From the NCBI GenBank assembly GCA_027032655.1, contig JALVMZ010000269.1:1-37342 (forward strand): a stretch of 37,342 bases of DNA, given 5' to 3'. The stretch is from Desulfobacteraceae bacterium. GTDB taxonomy: Bacteria; Desulfobacterota; DSM-4660; Desulfatiglandales; JALVMZ01. The notes beneath the pieces were generated by a model. The model worked only from the letters and a program-made list of their open reading frames with translations. It made no database searches and was not told where the DNA came from. Positions within the stretch are counted from its first letter, which is position 1. Each line of letters starts with the position of its first letter. Positions 22,845-30,959 of the stretch are shown one piece after another. The position numbers and the translations under genes were made by a program.

Positions 22845-22947
22845 TTTATACAACACCTTATATAAAAGGGAAATAGCCTTCACTGGGATGAACCCAATTT
22901 GTTTGTGTAGTTGTGTTGTTTCTTTTTTAGAACTTACGTTGTATAAA
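22845..22947. promoter_or_regulatory. Distant inverted repeat TTTATACAAC / GTTGTATAAA ahead of the 22,976 gene
   Basis: TTTATACAAC (22,845-22,854) and its exact reverse complement GTTGTATAAA (22,938-22,947) lie 83 bases apart in the 158-base gap before the 22,976 gene. The second copy covers a possible -10 box (TATAAA, 22,942-22,947). This fits a repressor that loops DNA, possibly the gene product itself. A short TGGG/CCCA hairpin lies between them (22,884-22,896). Confidence 0.45.
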
Positions 22948-22975
22948 ATTAACTAAACCGCCTTAGGAGAAAGAG

Positions 22976-23272
22976 TTGAAAAGTAATAGGGAAAAACGGG
23001 TAGGAAGACGGATAAGGCCTGAAAGCCTTAAGTTAGAGGAGTTTCTCAAAGAGGAGATAAAGAAGGAATTTGCCAAGCACAACGTTATCCGTATTTTGTG
23101 CGACGAGAGGGGCTGGTCTCGTTCTGACTATGACCGAATCTTTAAGTGGCTTGACAACTATAACAGACGGGTGGAGATAGGGCTTCTCATTGACGCCTTG
23201 TGTGCAGTTGGAGCCGATTGGAAGGAAATATTCAAGAGGGCCCTGGAGAGGAGAGGAGGCGACTGCAAGTGA
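22976..23272 (+). CDS. Small basic protein, possible DNA-binding regulator
   Basis: A 98-residue protein with a TTG start (GGAGAAAGAG upstream). It has a basic N-terminus (MKSNREKRVGRRIRPESLKL) and a helical region HNVIRILCDERGWSRSDYDR followed by RVEIGLLIDALCAVGADWKE. This resembles a degenerate XRE helix-turn-helix, with the usual ending near a GADW motif. It is a good candidate regulator, perhaps of the repeats just upstream. It converges with the 23,280-23,501 gene. Confidence 0.6.
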   Translation: MKSNREKRVGRRIRPESLKLEEFLKEEIKKEFAKHNVIRILCDERGWSRSDYDRIFKWLDNYNRRVEIGLLIDALCAVGADWKEIFKRALERRGGDCK

Positions 23273-23279
23273 GGTTTTC

Positions 23280-23501
23280 TTACGCTTTGTCCTCTGAGGG
23301 CATCAGAGACTCCTCAATCAGTCTATTAGCAACTTCAAGTGCTTTTTGTTTTGCAAGTTTCAGCAGTTCCTCGTGATTCGGCATGTGCTTAAGGGATTTA
23401 ACAAATGCTATGGTTTCTTCAAAAATTCGTTCTCTTTCAGATTCTAAATATGCTACCTTAGTTATAAAGCGTTTCATACTCTCGGTTAGCTCTTCTGTCA
23501 C
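23280..23501 (-). CDS. Small helical hypothetical protein
   Basis: A 73-residue protein with a GTG start and GGAGGAGG upstream. It begins MTEELTESMKRFITKVAYLE and is almost entirely charged helix (ESERERIFEETIAFVKSLKH). It has no known motif. It is divergent from the 23,610 operon, with operator site 3 between them. A TATAAT box for this gene lies at 23,537-23,532 on the minus strand. Confidence 0.6.
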   Translation of the reverse strand: MTEELTESMKRFITKVAYLESERERIFEETIAFVKSLKHMPNHEELLKLAKQKALEVANRLIEESLMPSEDKA

Positions 23502-23558
23502 AACCTCCTCCAGGGCTTTAGGATAGAGCTAATTATAAGCTGCCTACAGTAAAACTAC

Positions 23559-23586
23559 TTGCAATCCTGTTATACAGGAGTATTTT
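23559..23586 (+). promoter_or_regulatory. Promoter with operator site 3 in its spacer
   Basis: TTGCAA (23,559-23,564) and TATTTT (23,581-23,586) are 16 bases apart. The spacer is TCCTGTTATACAGGA (23,565-23,579), the most symmetrical copy of the shared motif: the two 6-base arms are exact inverse copies around TAT. It should control the 23,610 gene and the lipoprotein gene behind it. Confidence 0.75.
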
Positions 23587-23609
23587 CTTTAGTTAAAGAG
23601 AGGTGAGGA

Positions 23610-24437
23610 ATGGATTTTCCAACAGCTCAGGAGAAAACAGTACTGGTAGCGAAAAATTTCCGGAATTACCTGGCCAGCTTAGAACTTTTAGAGGTTCTGA
23701 AGGAGAAGTTCGGTATCAAAACGACACCTTACAGTCCGGGAGCGGCTTTCCGAATTGTAAGAGGGAGGAAATTGTTAAACCGAGAATACAGACCTTTAGG
23801 AACAGTTACCTTCACAGGTAATAGTGAAATGGGATTTGCAATCTTTGCAGGTGGAAAAAGAATCGGTAGAGCGGTGCTTATCGAGGGGGAACTTTTACTT
23901 CACAGAGAAAAAGATCTGGAGCCTGAAGAGTTAAAAGCTGTAGACAGACTATTTGAGGATATTCAAAACCTGTACCACAGAACACGGAATTTCGTGGTAA
24001 CTGAGAAGGTTACGGAAATTACCAATTCTTTTTTCAAGAAACTCGGAATGCTTCCGTTAAGGCCAGAAAGGGGAGATTTTTATCTCTTAGAGGACTCAGA
24101 GAAGCTGCGGAACTTTATGAAAACAATTGAGGATATGAACCTTTCTGCGGGAGCTCCCCCTTGTTTCATACTTCTTAAACTGGAGCCTTCCGCTATTGAA
24201 GTTGTCAGATTATCTGTGCGAGAACGTTTAAGTTCCCTGTGGAGGCGTCTGGAGTCACCAGGAGAAAGTGCGTGTTTCTTCAACAACATCGTTATAGAGG
24301 CACGGAGCCTACTTAGAGGGCTGTCCACTGTTGGAAAATATATTTTTACAGATGAAGAAAGAGAAGCTTTTCAGAGTGAACTTAAATTGATTATAAAGAC
24401 TGCTAAGGAGAAATCAAAAAGGGGAGGAAAGTCGTGA
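23610..24437 (+). CDS. Hypothetical protein in operator-3 operon
   Basis: A 275-residue soluble protein, MDFPTAQEKTVLVAKNFRNY at the start, with AGGTGAGG upstream. The centre has FFKKLGMLPLRPERGDFYLL, which loosely recalls large phage/plasmid proteins with a G-x-Y-F/Y-x-x pattern, but I would not name a family. It ends basic (KTAKEKSKRGGKS). It overlaps the start of the lipoprotein gene (GTGA). Sharing an operator with the Cas4-like operon and the cyclotransferase gene is the best functional clue. Confidence 0.7.
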   Translation: MDFPTAQEKTVLVAKNFRNYLASLELLEVLKEKFGIKTTPYSPGAAFRIVRGRKLLNREYRPLGTVTFTGNSEMGFAIFAGGKRIGRAVLIEGELLLHREKDLEPEELKAVDRLFEDIQNLYHRTRNFVVTEKVTEITNSFFKKLGMLPLRPERGDFYLLEDSEKLRNFMKTIEDMNLSAGAPPCFILLKLEPSAIEVVRLSVRERLSSLWRRLESPGESACFFNNIVIEARSLLRGLSTVGKYIFTDEEREAFQSELKLIIKTAKEKSKRGGKS

Positions 24438-25933
24438 GAAGGCTTTTAGTACTGGCCACTGTGGTACTTCTGTCCTCCTGTACCAGTGAAATAGTTAAGG
24501 AGATTCAGGCTTTACCACGTGGAGGCAAGCCTGCTCCTGAAGTCTCAGCTGACGAATTGAGCAAGATAAGAGAAAGTAACAGTATCAGAAAATATCTGAG
24601 GGCCCTCGGCTATGAAAGGTTTGCTTCAGTAGGTGACAGTCTTACGGTTATTGCCGCCAGGGAACTTGACTCAGGGGTTGATGCAGTCTGGAACTACATC
24701 CCGGAGCTCTATAATTTCTGCAAAGCTCACGGAGGGGATCTTGTCGTAGGAAAAGGCATAGAAAAGATTTCTTACTCTTCCGTAGAAAACAGTAGTGCAA
24801 AGTTTCGCTATTTTGGACCTGGAAGGACCTTTAGATGCGAAGGGAGCACTTATCCGTTCCAGGTGGAGCATGTTAAAGGCAGAGCCTGGGATTCAAGCAG
24901 TGTATTAGGTACTATCTACGAGGCCATTCTTGTGGTAAAGCATAAGCCAGAACCTATTGTAAAAACCGATTTTGGTTTCTACAGTAAAGACGTAGAACTC
25001 TTCCCGAAGCTTAACCTTTCTGAGTTCATGGAGAGGGAAAGGAAGGAAAACTACATAGTCGGCTATCTAAAGCTCGGGCCTCAGAGGTGGAGAGCAAGGT
25101 TAGGAGCAGACAATCCTATGCCTTTCAGTGTTCCTAAGGATATGGTTTACAGAATTGGTTTTCTCTGGCATGCCGTTGAATACTGTCAGCTCCACGGAGG
25201 GGAGCTCCAGAAAGACGGGAAACCTCTTGAAGTGTGGTTCAGCGAACTGGCAGAAAAGGACGGACTTTATGGATACCCTTACGAGACCTACGATAAAGCT
25301 GGAAGGAAAGTTATGAAGTATCCCCTTAAAGGGTTCTACAGATGCGTGGGAAGTGATCAACCGTTTGAAATGAAGGTTAAGCCTTACAAGTTTGTTAACG
25401 ACCAATTCCAATACGAGTTTTTCCTCCAGGCCGGCAATAGCGGTTCTTCATCTTTGACTTCCGAGAGCGAGGAGCCGGCAGTTGAAACTCCGCATATTCC
25501 TTTAATGGTTGGTGGATTATTTACGAAGTTGTTTGCTGTTCAGGCAGCGAATGAAAAAATGGACCTTGTAAGGCAAAAAGGAGCTGTCATATACAGGGCC
25601 TTCTACAACGGAGAGGACTCTTTGGGCTGTGATCTTGTTAGCGTTGCAGTCAACAATGCTGGTAGCGTAGAGGTATATAACTACAAAGTCTGTAACGGTA
25701 AGCCTGTTCCCTTAGGCAATACAGAGCTGAACTTACCCGTACCTTCAGAGGTAGAAAAAGCAGAGAAAGCTGTAGCTAAACAAGCAGCAGATTATGGTAA
25801 GTTTTCAATGGAAATCAACGGCTACAGGCTTATGGGGAAAGCTTTAAGAGACGAACATTTCTGTAAGGTTGAAGTGAGAGTGCTTAGAGATGGCAAACTG
25901 GTAAGGATTGACAAAGTAGATGCCTGCAGGTAG
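24434..25933 (+). CDS. Lipoprotein with a duplicated Cys module
   Basis: A 499-residue protein with a GTG start. The signal peptide MRRLLVLATVVLLSSCTSEI has a lipobox at LSSC. Two modules share a pattern: FCKAHGGDL plus FRCEGSTYPFQVEHVK in the first, and YCQLHGGEL plus YRCVGSDQPFEMKVK in the second, about 160 residues apart. Each has two conserved cysteines that could pair. A linker (SGSSSLTSESEEPAVE) leads to a third domain with CDLVSVAVNNAGSVEVYNYK and two more cysteines. It is likely an exported surface or periplasmic component of the element, perhaps for transfer or exclusion. The family is unknown. Confidence 0.7.
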   Translation: MRRLLVLATVVLLSSCTSEIVKEIQALPRGGKPAPEVSADELSKIRESNSIRKYLRALGYERFASVGDSLTVIAARELDSGVDAVWNYIPELYNFCKAHGGDLVVGKGIEKISYSSVENSSAKFRYFGPGRTFRCEGSTYPFQVEHVKGRAWDSSSVLGTIYEAILVVKHKPEPIVKTDFGFYSKDVELFPKLNLSEFMERERKENYIVGYLKLGPQRWRARLGADNPMPFSVPKDMVYRIGFLWHAVEYCQLHGGELQKDGKPLEVWFSELAEKDGLYGYPYETYDKAGRKVMKYPLKGFYRCVGSDQPFEMKVKPYKFVNDQFQYEFFLQAGNSGSSSLTSESEEPAVETPHIPLMVGGLFTKLFAVQAANEKMDLVRQKGAVIYRAFYNGEDSLGCDLVSVAVNNAGSVEVYNYKVCNGKPVPLGNTELNLPVPSEVEKAEKAVAKQAADYGKFSMEINGYRLMGKALRDEHFCKVEVRVLRDGKLVRIDKVDACR

Positions 25934-25949
25934 GGAGCTCCCTGCCTGC
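25926..25949. terminator. 24-bp palindrome at the end of the lipoprotein gene
   Basis: GCAGGTAGGGAG and CTCCCTGCCTGC abut with one G-T mismatch, centred on GGAGCTCC and followed by TTT. It covers the stop codon and lies before the ribosome site of the next gene. It could act as a partial terminator or protect the upstream mRNA. Confidence 0.45.
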
Positions 25950-25966
25950 TTTAGCTGGAGGGTAAT

Positions 25967-26470
25967 GTGCTTTGGAAAGATAAGATAGTTAAGCGTTTAG
26001 ATAAGGTTAAAGGAGAGAAGACAGTAAAGGATTTCATAGACGGACTCCGTAAACAGGGCAGAGATGTATACAGTTATGGGAAGTTCTGTGCCGTTGTATA
26101 CGGCGGAAATGTCACTTTGACCGAAAAGTTCTTAAACCTTCTTCATGAGCTCGGATTCACAAAAGAGGAAATACAAGATATAGTAGTTGATGCCATTAAA
26201 TACCGCTATGGACTGAGGGAAAGCAAGAAAGAAATCCGCAGGGCTTTAAAAGAGGCCAACTCCGTGGACCCTAACCAGTTTATCAGAGAAAACGCTACAG
26301 TTCTAAGACGTTTCTTTGATTCTGGTCAGCTCCACAGGATGAAAACAGAGACCAAAAGAATGAGAATATCGGCTGCAATGAGAATCTACAAAGCATTGGG
26401 TCGGAAGGCTCTACCTGCAATTTTTAAGTTGACTTTACCTGAGGAATATATAAAGTTGTTTACAACTTGA
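25967..26470 (+). CDS. Hypothetical protein with possible HTH
   Basis: A 167-residue protein with a GTG start and GGAGGG upstream. It begins MLWKDKIVKRLDKVKGEKTV and contains YSYGKFCAVVYGGNVTLTEK followed by LLHELGFTKEEIQDI, which reads like a diverged helix-turn-helix. The tail is basic and helical. It probably belongs to the operator-3 operon, 33 bases after the lipoprotein stop. The family is not recognised. Confidence 0.65.
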   Translation: MLWKDKIVKRLDKVKGEKTVKDFIDGLRKQGRDVYSYGKFCAVVYGGNVTLTEKFLNLLHELGFTKEEIQDIVVDAIKYRYGLRESKKEIRRALKEANSVDPNQFIRENATVLRRFFDSGQLHRMKTETKRMRISAAMRIYKALGRKALPAIFKLTLPEEYIKLFTT

Positions 26471-26607
26471 GGTGGAGAAGAATTCATGTACGGTTAAAGA
26501 AAGGAATCAATTTTCAGAACTCAGAACATGTAGACAAAAGTTAGTATTTACTCTAATTTTCAGTGTGTTAACATATCTATATACTGCTTTTGAGGAAAAC
26601 AGGAAAT

Positions 26608-27615
26608 ATGAAACTGATAGAAGGGAACCTTCAGAAGAAATGGGAAGAGCTTAATCTACTCATAGCGGACTATATTGATATGTACGAGAACCATCTGGAC
26701 TTCCTTGAGATTGATTTGGAATCCGATGACCAATCGTGGCTTAATATTTTCGATATAAGGACAAGGCTTCTTGGACTGTTTACAGATAGTGGGTATGTTA
26801 ACCTCTCTATAGCTCTGAATAAAAGAAAAATCTACCAGAAACATTGCGAGAAGTTACGCTACCTTGACAGAATTCTCATTAGGAAGGCTCCTTTGATAGT
26901 TAGCAACTTTGATATTTTCTCGTTCAGGCAATATCTAATAGGAGAAACAAGTAAAGGGTTAGGAGAAGAAGTTCCTGAACCTCTATTTAATCAGGTATTT
27001 TGGTGGTGGGCATTAGATCTTATTCTTTCCAAGAAGCTAAGATTTCCCGATTATGTTCCTTCTTGGCTCAAGAAGCCGAAAACGTACAATCTTGATGCTG
27101 TTATTGTTGAAGGAAGGACCAAAAATGAGAAAAAGTATGTAGTCTTGCTTTTTCTTCCTTCTAAGGATATTCCGCGTGTTGTGAAAAAAAGGTTGCTTGA
27201 AGAGCTTGCAGATAATCTCCTTTTTGATGTAACTTCGTTGATAGACAAGGTTTCCGTAACAGAGAAAAAAGAAACAGAGACGTATTTGATTCTCCTACTT
27301 TCTGGATTCATAGGAAAGCTACAAATAAAAACAGATCTCCAATCAGATGTTTTCAAGGGTAAAGAATTCCTGGTTGCCTTCCCAAGAAAGGACTCTATTT
27401 TTTTCAGCACTTTCTTCGAGGAACTTGAAGAAGCAGTTAAAAGTGGGAATACCAAATTCCTAAACCACAGAACACTAACTCAAGAACAGTTCATCATAAA
27501 ACAGCTTGATTATGTAGGTTTTTCCATCCAGATAGACTTCGAAAAATCCAAACCTGTACCTTCTTTTTCTTTGAACACTAAGGTTCCATCAGAGGTTACT
27601 CTTGTGTCTGATTGA
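26608..27615 (+). CDS. Hypothetical AT-rich protein
   Basis: The frame is open from a TTG at 26,590. I choose ATG at 26,608 with AGGAAAACAGG upstream, which gives 335 residues starting MKLIEGNLQKKWEELNLLIA. The protein is soluble, with alternating helices and strands (YVVLLFLPSKDIPRVVKKRL; FLVAFPRKDSIFFSTFFEEL). No motif is recognised. Composition is more AT-rich than the preceding gene and GAGCTC is absent, so this gene and the next may be a separate acquisition. They converge on topA. Confidence 0.65.
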   Translation: MKLIEGNLQKKWEELNLLIADYIDMYENHLDFLEIDLESDDQSWLNIFDIRTRLLGLFTDSGYVNLSIALNKRKIYQKHCEKLRYLDRILIRKAPLIVSNFDIFSFRQYLIGETSKGLGEEVPEPLFNQVFWWWALDLILSKKLRFPDYVPSWLKKPKTYNLDAVIVEGRTKNEKKYVVLLFLPSKDIPRVVKKRLLEELADNLLFDVTSLIDKVSVTEKKETETYLILLLSGFIGKLQIKTDLQSDVFKGKEFLVAFPRKDSIFFSTFFEELEEAVKSGNTKFLNHRTLTQEQFIIKQLDYVGFSIQIDFEKSKPVPSFSLNTKVPSEVTLVSD

Positions 27616-27625
27616 TGGAAATTTG

Positions 27626-28234
27626 ATGAACAAAGCCTTACTTATTCTCGCTATGATTCAGCAAGGTAAATTTTACTGGCGAGAAGTTGACTGCAATTCA
27701 AACTATGCTCAGAGCCTTTTCCAAAAGTACAATCGTAAAACTTCTCCAAGGGCTAAAACATGTAAGAACCTTGAAGAAAAATGTGTAAACGGAAAGATAA
27801 CAGAAAGGGAACTCCACTTTTGTAAGAGAAAAGTAGAGGATAAGATTCCCCTAAATCATCCAAATGATCTTGATATAGTAATTAAGACAATAGTCAAGAG
27901 CAAAGATGCGATGATAGCTTACCTTCAGATGGAATCTGAAGAAGAAAAATTGTTAATAGGGAAAGTATTTACTTATAGAGAAGTAAAAAGTCACTCTTTT
28001 CCTGTCTTAACTTACCCAGAACCAACAACAGTATGGTTTCTCTCGTGCAAATTAATAGATGGAGAAGATGAGGTTCAAGTTCTCACGATATATCCATCAA
28101 GATTTAATATGAATCTTCGGGAATGTTTTCATTATGAGATTGAAAGGCTAAAGAGAACAACAAAGTCATCTACAAAGATAGTAAAAATATTAATGCCTCC
28201 AATGTTTGTGGAGGATGTCCATAGAACTGTGTAA
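27626..28234 (+). CDS. Hypothetical protein, second gene of AT-rich pair
   Basis: The frame is open from 27,602. ATG at 27,626, with a weak GGA upstream, leaves a 10-base gap after the previous gene and gives 202 residues starting MNKALLILAMIQQGKFYWRE. The first residues are mildly hydrophobic but then polar, so a signal peptide is unlikely. Four cysteines lie in the first half (one in TCKNLEEKC). No family is recognised. It is paired with the preceding gene, and the pair could be a two-gene module of unknown function. Confidence 0.6.
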   Translation: MNKALLILAMIQQGKFYWREVDCNSNYAQSLFQKYNRKTSPRAKTCKNLEEKCVNGKITERELHFCKRKVEDKIPLNHPNDLDIVIKTIVKSKDAMIAYLQMESEEEKLLIGKVFTYREVKSHSFPVLTYPEPTTVWFLSCKLIDGEDEVQVLTIYPSRFNMNLRECFHYEIERLKRTTKSSTKIVKILMPPMFVEDVHRTV

Positions 28235-28241
28235 ATTCATA

Positions 28242-28334
28242 CTATATTCTCCTCCAAAGGCTGAGGACAAACCCGTTCTTGAAGGGATCCCCCAACATCT
28301 GAAGTAGGAGTTCTAAGTAGTCTTCTACCCTCAA
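28242..28334 (-). CDS. Possible 30-residue ORF after topA
   Basis: A TTG at 28,334 overlaps the topA stop (TTGA), with AGGAGG five bases upstream. It encodes a short helical peptide starting LRVEDYLELLLQMLGDPFKN and ending LSLWRRI. The TTGA coupling is the same arrangement as at the subtilase start (9,441). It is too short to be sure. Confidence 0.35.
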   Translation of the reverse strand: MRVEDYLELLLQMLGDPFKNGFVLSLWRRI

Positions 28335-30283
28335 CCTTTCCTCCTTCCCCTCTTCTTCTTTTCCAGGCTCTTGAAAAACCCGTCCAGCCACCTGCGGCAG
28401 TAGCCATAATTCCCCTCTTGCAGAGCTTTCTTAACCTTCTCATCTCCGTTTTTCTCTATAACGGCCTTCTGCTTTTCGCTCAAGGGAGCTTTGGTCTTCT
28501 GCTGAGCTATTTTCTCTCTGGCCTTTGTAATCCACTCAGAGAGTTTCTTCTTTGAAATAAGAACCTCTCCCGGAATTTCCTCTTTAAGCCGTTCAGATAA
28601 CGTTCTGGCAAAAGAAAGCTGTTTCTCCGTTGGTGTATCGTTAGGTTTTTCATTCAAGAGAGGTAAAAGCTCCCTGACCTTTTCTGCTGTTTCCAAAACC
28701 GGCCTTCTCCAGTCCAGCTTTCCCTGTTCTACGAGGTCTAAATGTTTTTCCATCTCAGCCGTAAGTTCCGGGGAAAGCATCCAAGGGTGTTTCTTCTCAA
28801 GAAACTCTATGACCTTAAACGCCGTATCCGTCGGTACCATCTTTCCAGACTTAACGACTACGTAACCTCTCTTTTTCAGGGTCTTCACGGTAGAGGCATA
28901 CGTAGAGGGACGGCCTACGCCTGTCTTCTCCATCCACTTAACGATGGAACCTTCTGAATAACGGGATGGCGGCTTAGTTTTGTCTTCTTTCAGCTTTACT
29001 TCTGCCCGCAGGAATTCACCTGCTTGCAAGTCAGGTAGGATTCCTTCCCCTTCCTCGTCCACTTCAGCGTTATAGACTCTTCTCCATCCCTCAAAGACAA
29101 GGGCCTTCCCTTTGGCCGTGAACTTTGTTCCCAGATCGTTCTGCAGGACAACGGTTTGGGTATTCCAAACGGCCGGAGACATCTGGCAGGCTACTGCTCT
29201 TTTCCAGATAAGTGTGTAGAGCTTGAGCTGTTGCGGAGTGAGCCTGCCCCTGAGAACTTCTGGAGCTCCCTGCGGAGTCAAGTTAGTTGGTCTTATAGCC
29301 TCGTGAGCGTCCTGAGCGTCCCCTTTGGCCTTGTAAATATAAGGCTTTTCAGGCAGGTATTCCTTGCCGTAGAGCTGATTTATCAAGTTTCTGAGCATTA
29401 AAACGGCATCTTCAGATAGCCTCGGAGAGTCTGAACGGTGGTAGGTAATGTAACCGTTCTCAAAGAGCTCTTGAGCAATTTTCATTGTGAACTCAGGACT
29501 CCACCTAAAGAGCCTGTTAGCCTCTTGCTGTAAGACTGAGGAAGTAAACGGTGATTTTGGTTTCTCAAGTCTCCTCCTCTTCTCAGCCTTGACGACCTTA
29601 AGAGTTTTATAAGACAGGTTCTCTTGAGCCTTTTCCTTTTCCCAGAACTTATCCGTTCTGGCAATAAACCTCTTTCCGTCCTTTTCAAGCTGAGCTTCTA
29701 CAATCCAGAAAGGCTTTGGGACAAACTTTTTTATTTCTTTTTCTCTCTTAACTATCTCGGCTAAGACGGTTGACTGAACCCTACCGGCAGATAGGGAACT
29801 CCTGCCGAGTTCTTTCTGGAGCTCCGGAGAAATCAGATATCCCAATATTCTGTCTATGGCCCTACGGGCGAACTGCGCATTAACTCTGTTCCTGTCTATT
29901 TCCCGGGGCTCTTTAACAGCCCTCTGGATCGCCCTCTTAGTTATCTCATGGAACTCTATCCTCTTGATTTCCTTAGCGTGAGGTTTAAGAAGTTCTGCTA
30001 TGTGCCATGCTATCGCTTCTCCCTCCCTGTCAGGGTCAGAGGCACAGAGGACGAGCTGTCCTCTGGCCAATTTTTTAAGCTCCTTTACTATCTTGCCTTT
30101 TCCCGGAAGGAGGGAAAATACGAAGGGGAAGCTCCCTTTTTTTAACTTCTCCAGATCTACGGCAAACTCGTTTGATGGTAGGTCCCGGATATGGCCAAGG
30201 CTTGCCTTTACCGTAAATCCCCTTCCGAGAATGGCCTGTATTTTCTTAGCTTTCGTTGGAGATTCCACAATTACTAACGCCAT
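28331..30283 (-). CDS. topA: Type IA DNA topoisomerase (TopA-like)
   Basis: A 650-residue protein from ATG at 30,283, three bases after the upstream stop; a GTG at 30,295 would add four residues. The TOPRIM domain has VIVESPTKAKKI (E7) and ASDPDREGEAIAWHI. The active-site Tyr is in YITYHRSDS (about 279), a variant of the usual YxRTDS. GRVQSTVL and VGRPSTYASTV are also present. No Zn-finger Cys quartets follow. Instead the C-terminus has a helical domain (TPTEKQLSFARTLSERLKEE) and a very basic tail (KKKRGRRKG). Type IA enzymes relax negative supercoils. Plasmid-borne copies are common in transfer regions. It lies in the same operon as traN, traF and traH. Confidence 0.9.
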   Translation of the reverse strand: MALVIVESPTKAKKIQAILGRGFTVKASLGHIRDLPSNEFAVDLEKLKKGSFPFVFSLLPGKGKIVKELKKLARGQLVLCASDPDREGEAIAWHIAELLKPHAKEIKRIEFHEITKRAIQRAVKEPREIDRNRVNAQFARRAIDRILGYLISPELQKELGRSSLSAGRVQSTVLAEIVKREKEIKKFVPKPFWIVEAQLEKDGKRFIARTDKFWEKEKAQENLSYKTLKVVKAEKRRRLEKPKSPFTSSVLQQEANRLFRWSPEFTMKIAQELFENGYITYHRSDSPRLSEDAVLMLRNLINQLYGKEYLPEKPYIYKAKGDAQDAHEAIRPTNLTPQGAPEVLRGRLTPQQLKLYTLIWKRAVACQMSPAVWNTQTVVLQNDLGTKFTAKGKALVFEGWRRVYNAEVDEEGEGILPDLQAGEFLRAEVKLKEDKTKPPSRYSEGSIVKWMEKTGVGRPSTYASTVKTLKKRGYVVVKSGKMVPTDTAFKVIEFLEKKHPWMLSPELTAEMEKHLDLVEQGKLDWRRPVLETAEKVRELLPLLNEKPNDTPTEKQLSFARTLSERLKEEIPGEVLISKKKLSEWITKAREKIAQQKTKAPLSEKQKAVIEKNGDEKVKKALQEGNYGYCRRWLDGFFKSLEKKKRGRRKG

Positions 30284-30284
30284 G

Positions 30285-30950
30285 TCAGCACACACTCAGA
30301 ATGGATACAAGAACTTGCTTAGTCAAGGGAGTCCTGAATCTTCCAAAACTGACTATAATATCTCTTAAACGAGCAGCATTCTCAGAAGATATCAGCTTAA
30401 ATTTACCCTCTCTAAAAGCCACGTTTGTTGCTTTCTTAATCAAGACTCTTAATAGGACTTCCCTAAGAAGAAAAACTCCTGATAGGTCAAAACTTTGGCT
30501 TTGACTACCGTCAGACATTAACAACTGATCCACATCTGGCGTGAGTATCAAAACAGCCGTTCCTTCTAAGGAGTAGACTTCTTCCACATACCTTGCTGAC
30601 GGTTTCAAGGCCTGATATAGAGGGATAGCCCTTCCGTAAGGAACGATAAAGGAAGAACCTTTTTTCTCATCCTCGTTAAAGAGGCGAATCTTAATTCCTC
30701 TTTGATTTGGAGTTAGAGAGACAGTACACCCGGCAAAAGAAATGGGAGGCATTTCTAAACCTGCAAGTGCTGATATCAGAGCCTTTCTTATCAGAAAGGC
30801 TGTAAAAGAACTGACAGACAACCTCAAAGAAAGAGAGGAAACTTCCTCTATAGGAATACCCGAGTCAGCAGGCAAGAACACGTTCCCTCTTTTCGGAAGG
30901 AACTGAAGGAACTCTTTGTCAACTTTGATTTCTCCCCCTGGAACAAACAT
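30285..30950 (-). CDS. Hypothetical protein between traH and topA
   Basis: A 221-residue protein, MFVPGGEIKVDKEFLQFLPK at the start, with AGGAGAACAG before the ATG. It reads as a beta-rich fold with helices (LSLRLSVSSFTAFLIRKALI; GTAVLILTPDVDQLLMSDGS), somewhat like a sliding-clamp repeat pattern, but that is weak. It has no export signal, so it belongs with topA rather than the T4SS parts. Its stop is coupled to the topA start. Confidence 0.6.
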   Translation of the reverse strand: MFVPGGEIKVDKEFLQFLPKRGNVFLPADSGIPIEEVSSLSLRLSVSSFTAFLIRKALISALAGLEMPPISFAGCTVSLTPNQRGIKIRLFNEDEKKGSSFIVPYGRAIPLYQALKPSARYVEEVYSLEGTAVLILTPDVDQLLMSDGSQSQSFDLSGVFLLREVLLRVLIKKATNVAFREGKFKLISSENAARLRDIIVSFGRFRTPLTKQVLVSILSVC

Positions 30951-30959
30951 CTGTTCTCC

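Noticed and set aside
26472..26654. 60-codon frame with a hydrophobic stretch (KLVFTLIFSVLTYLYTAF)
   Set aside because: It overlaps the start of the 26,608 gene, has no good ribosome site, and the hydrophobic run comes from an AT-rich promoter-like stretch.
30000..30368. 122-codon open frame on the plus strand
   Set aside because: It is antisense to the topA TOPRIM region and the upstream gene, and has no ribosome site. It is a shadow frame.
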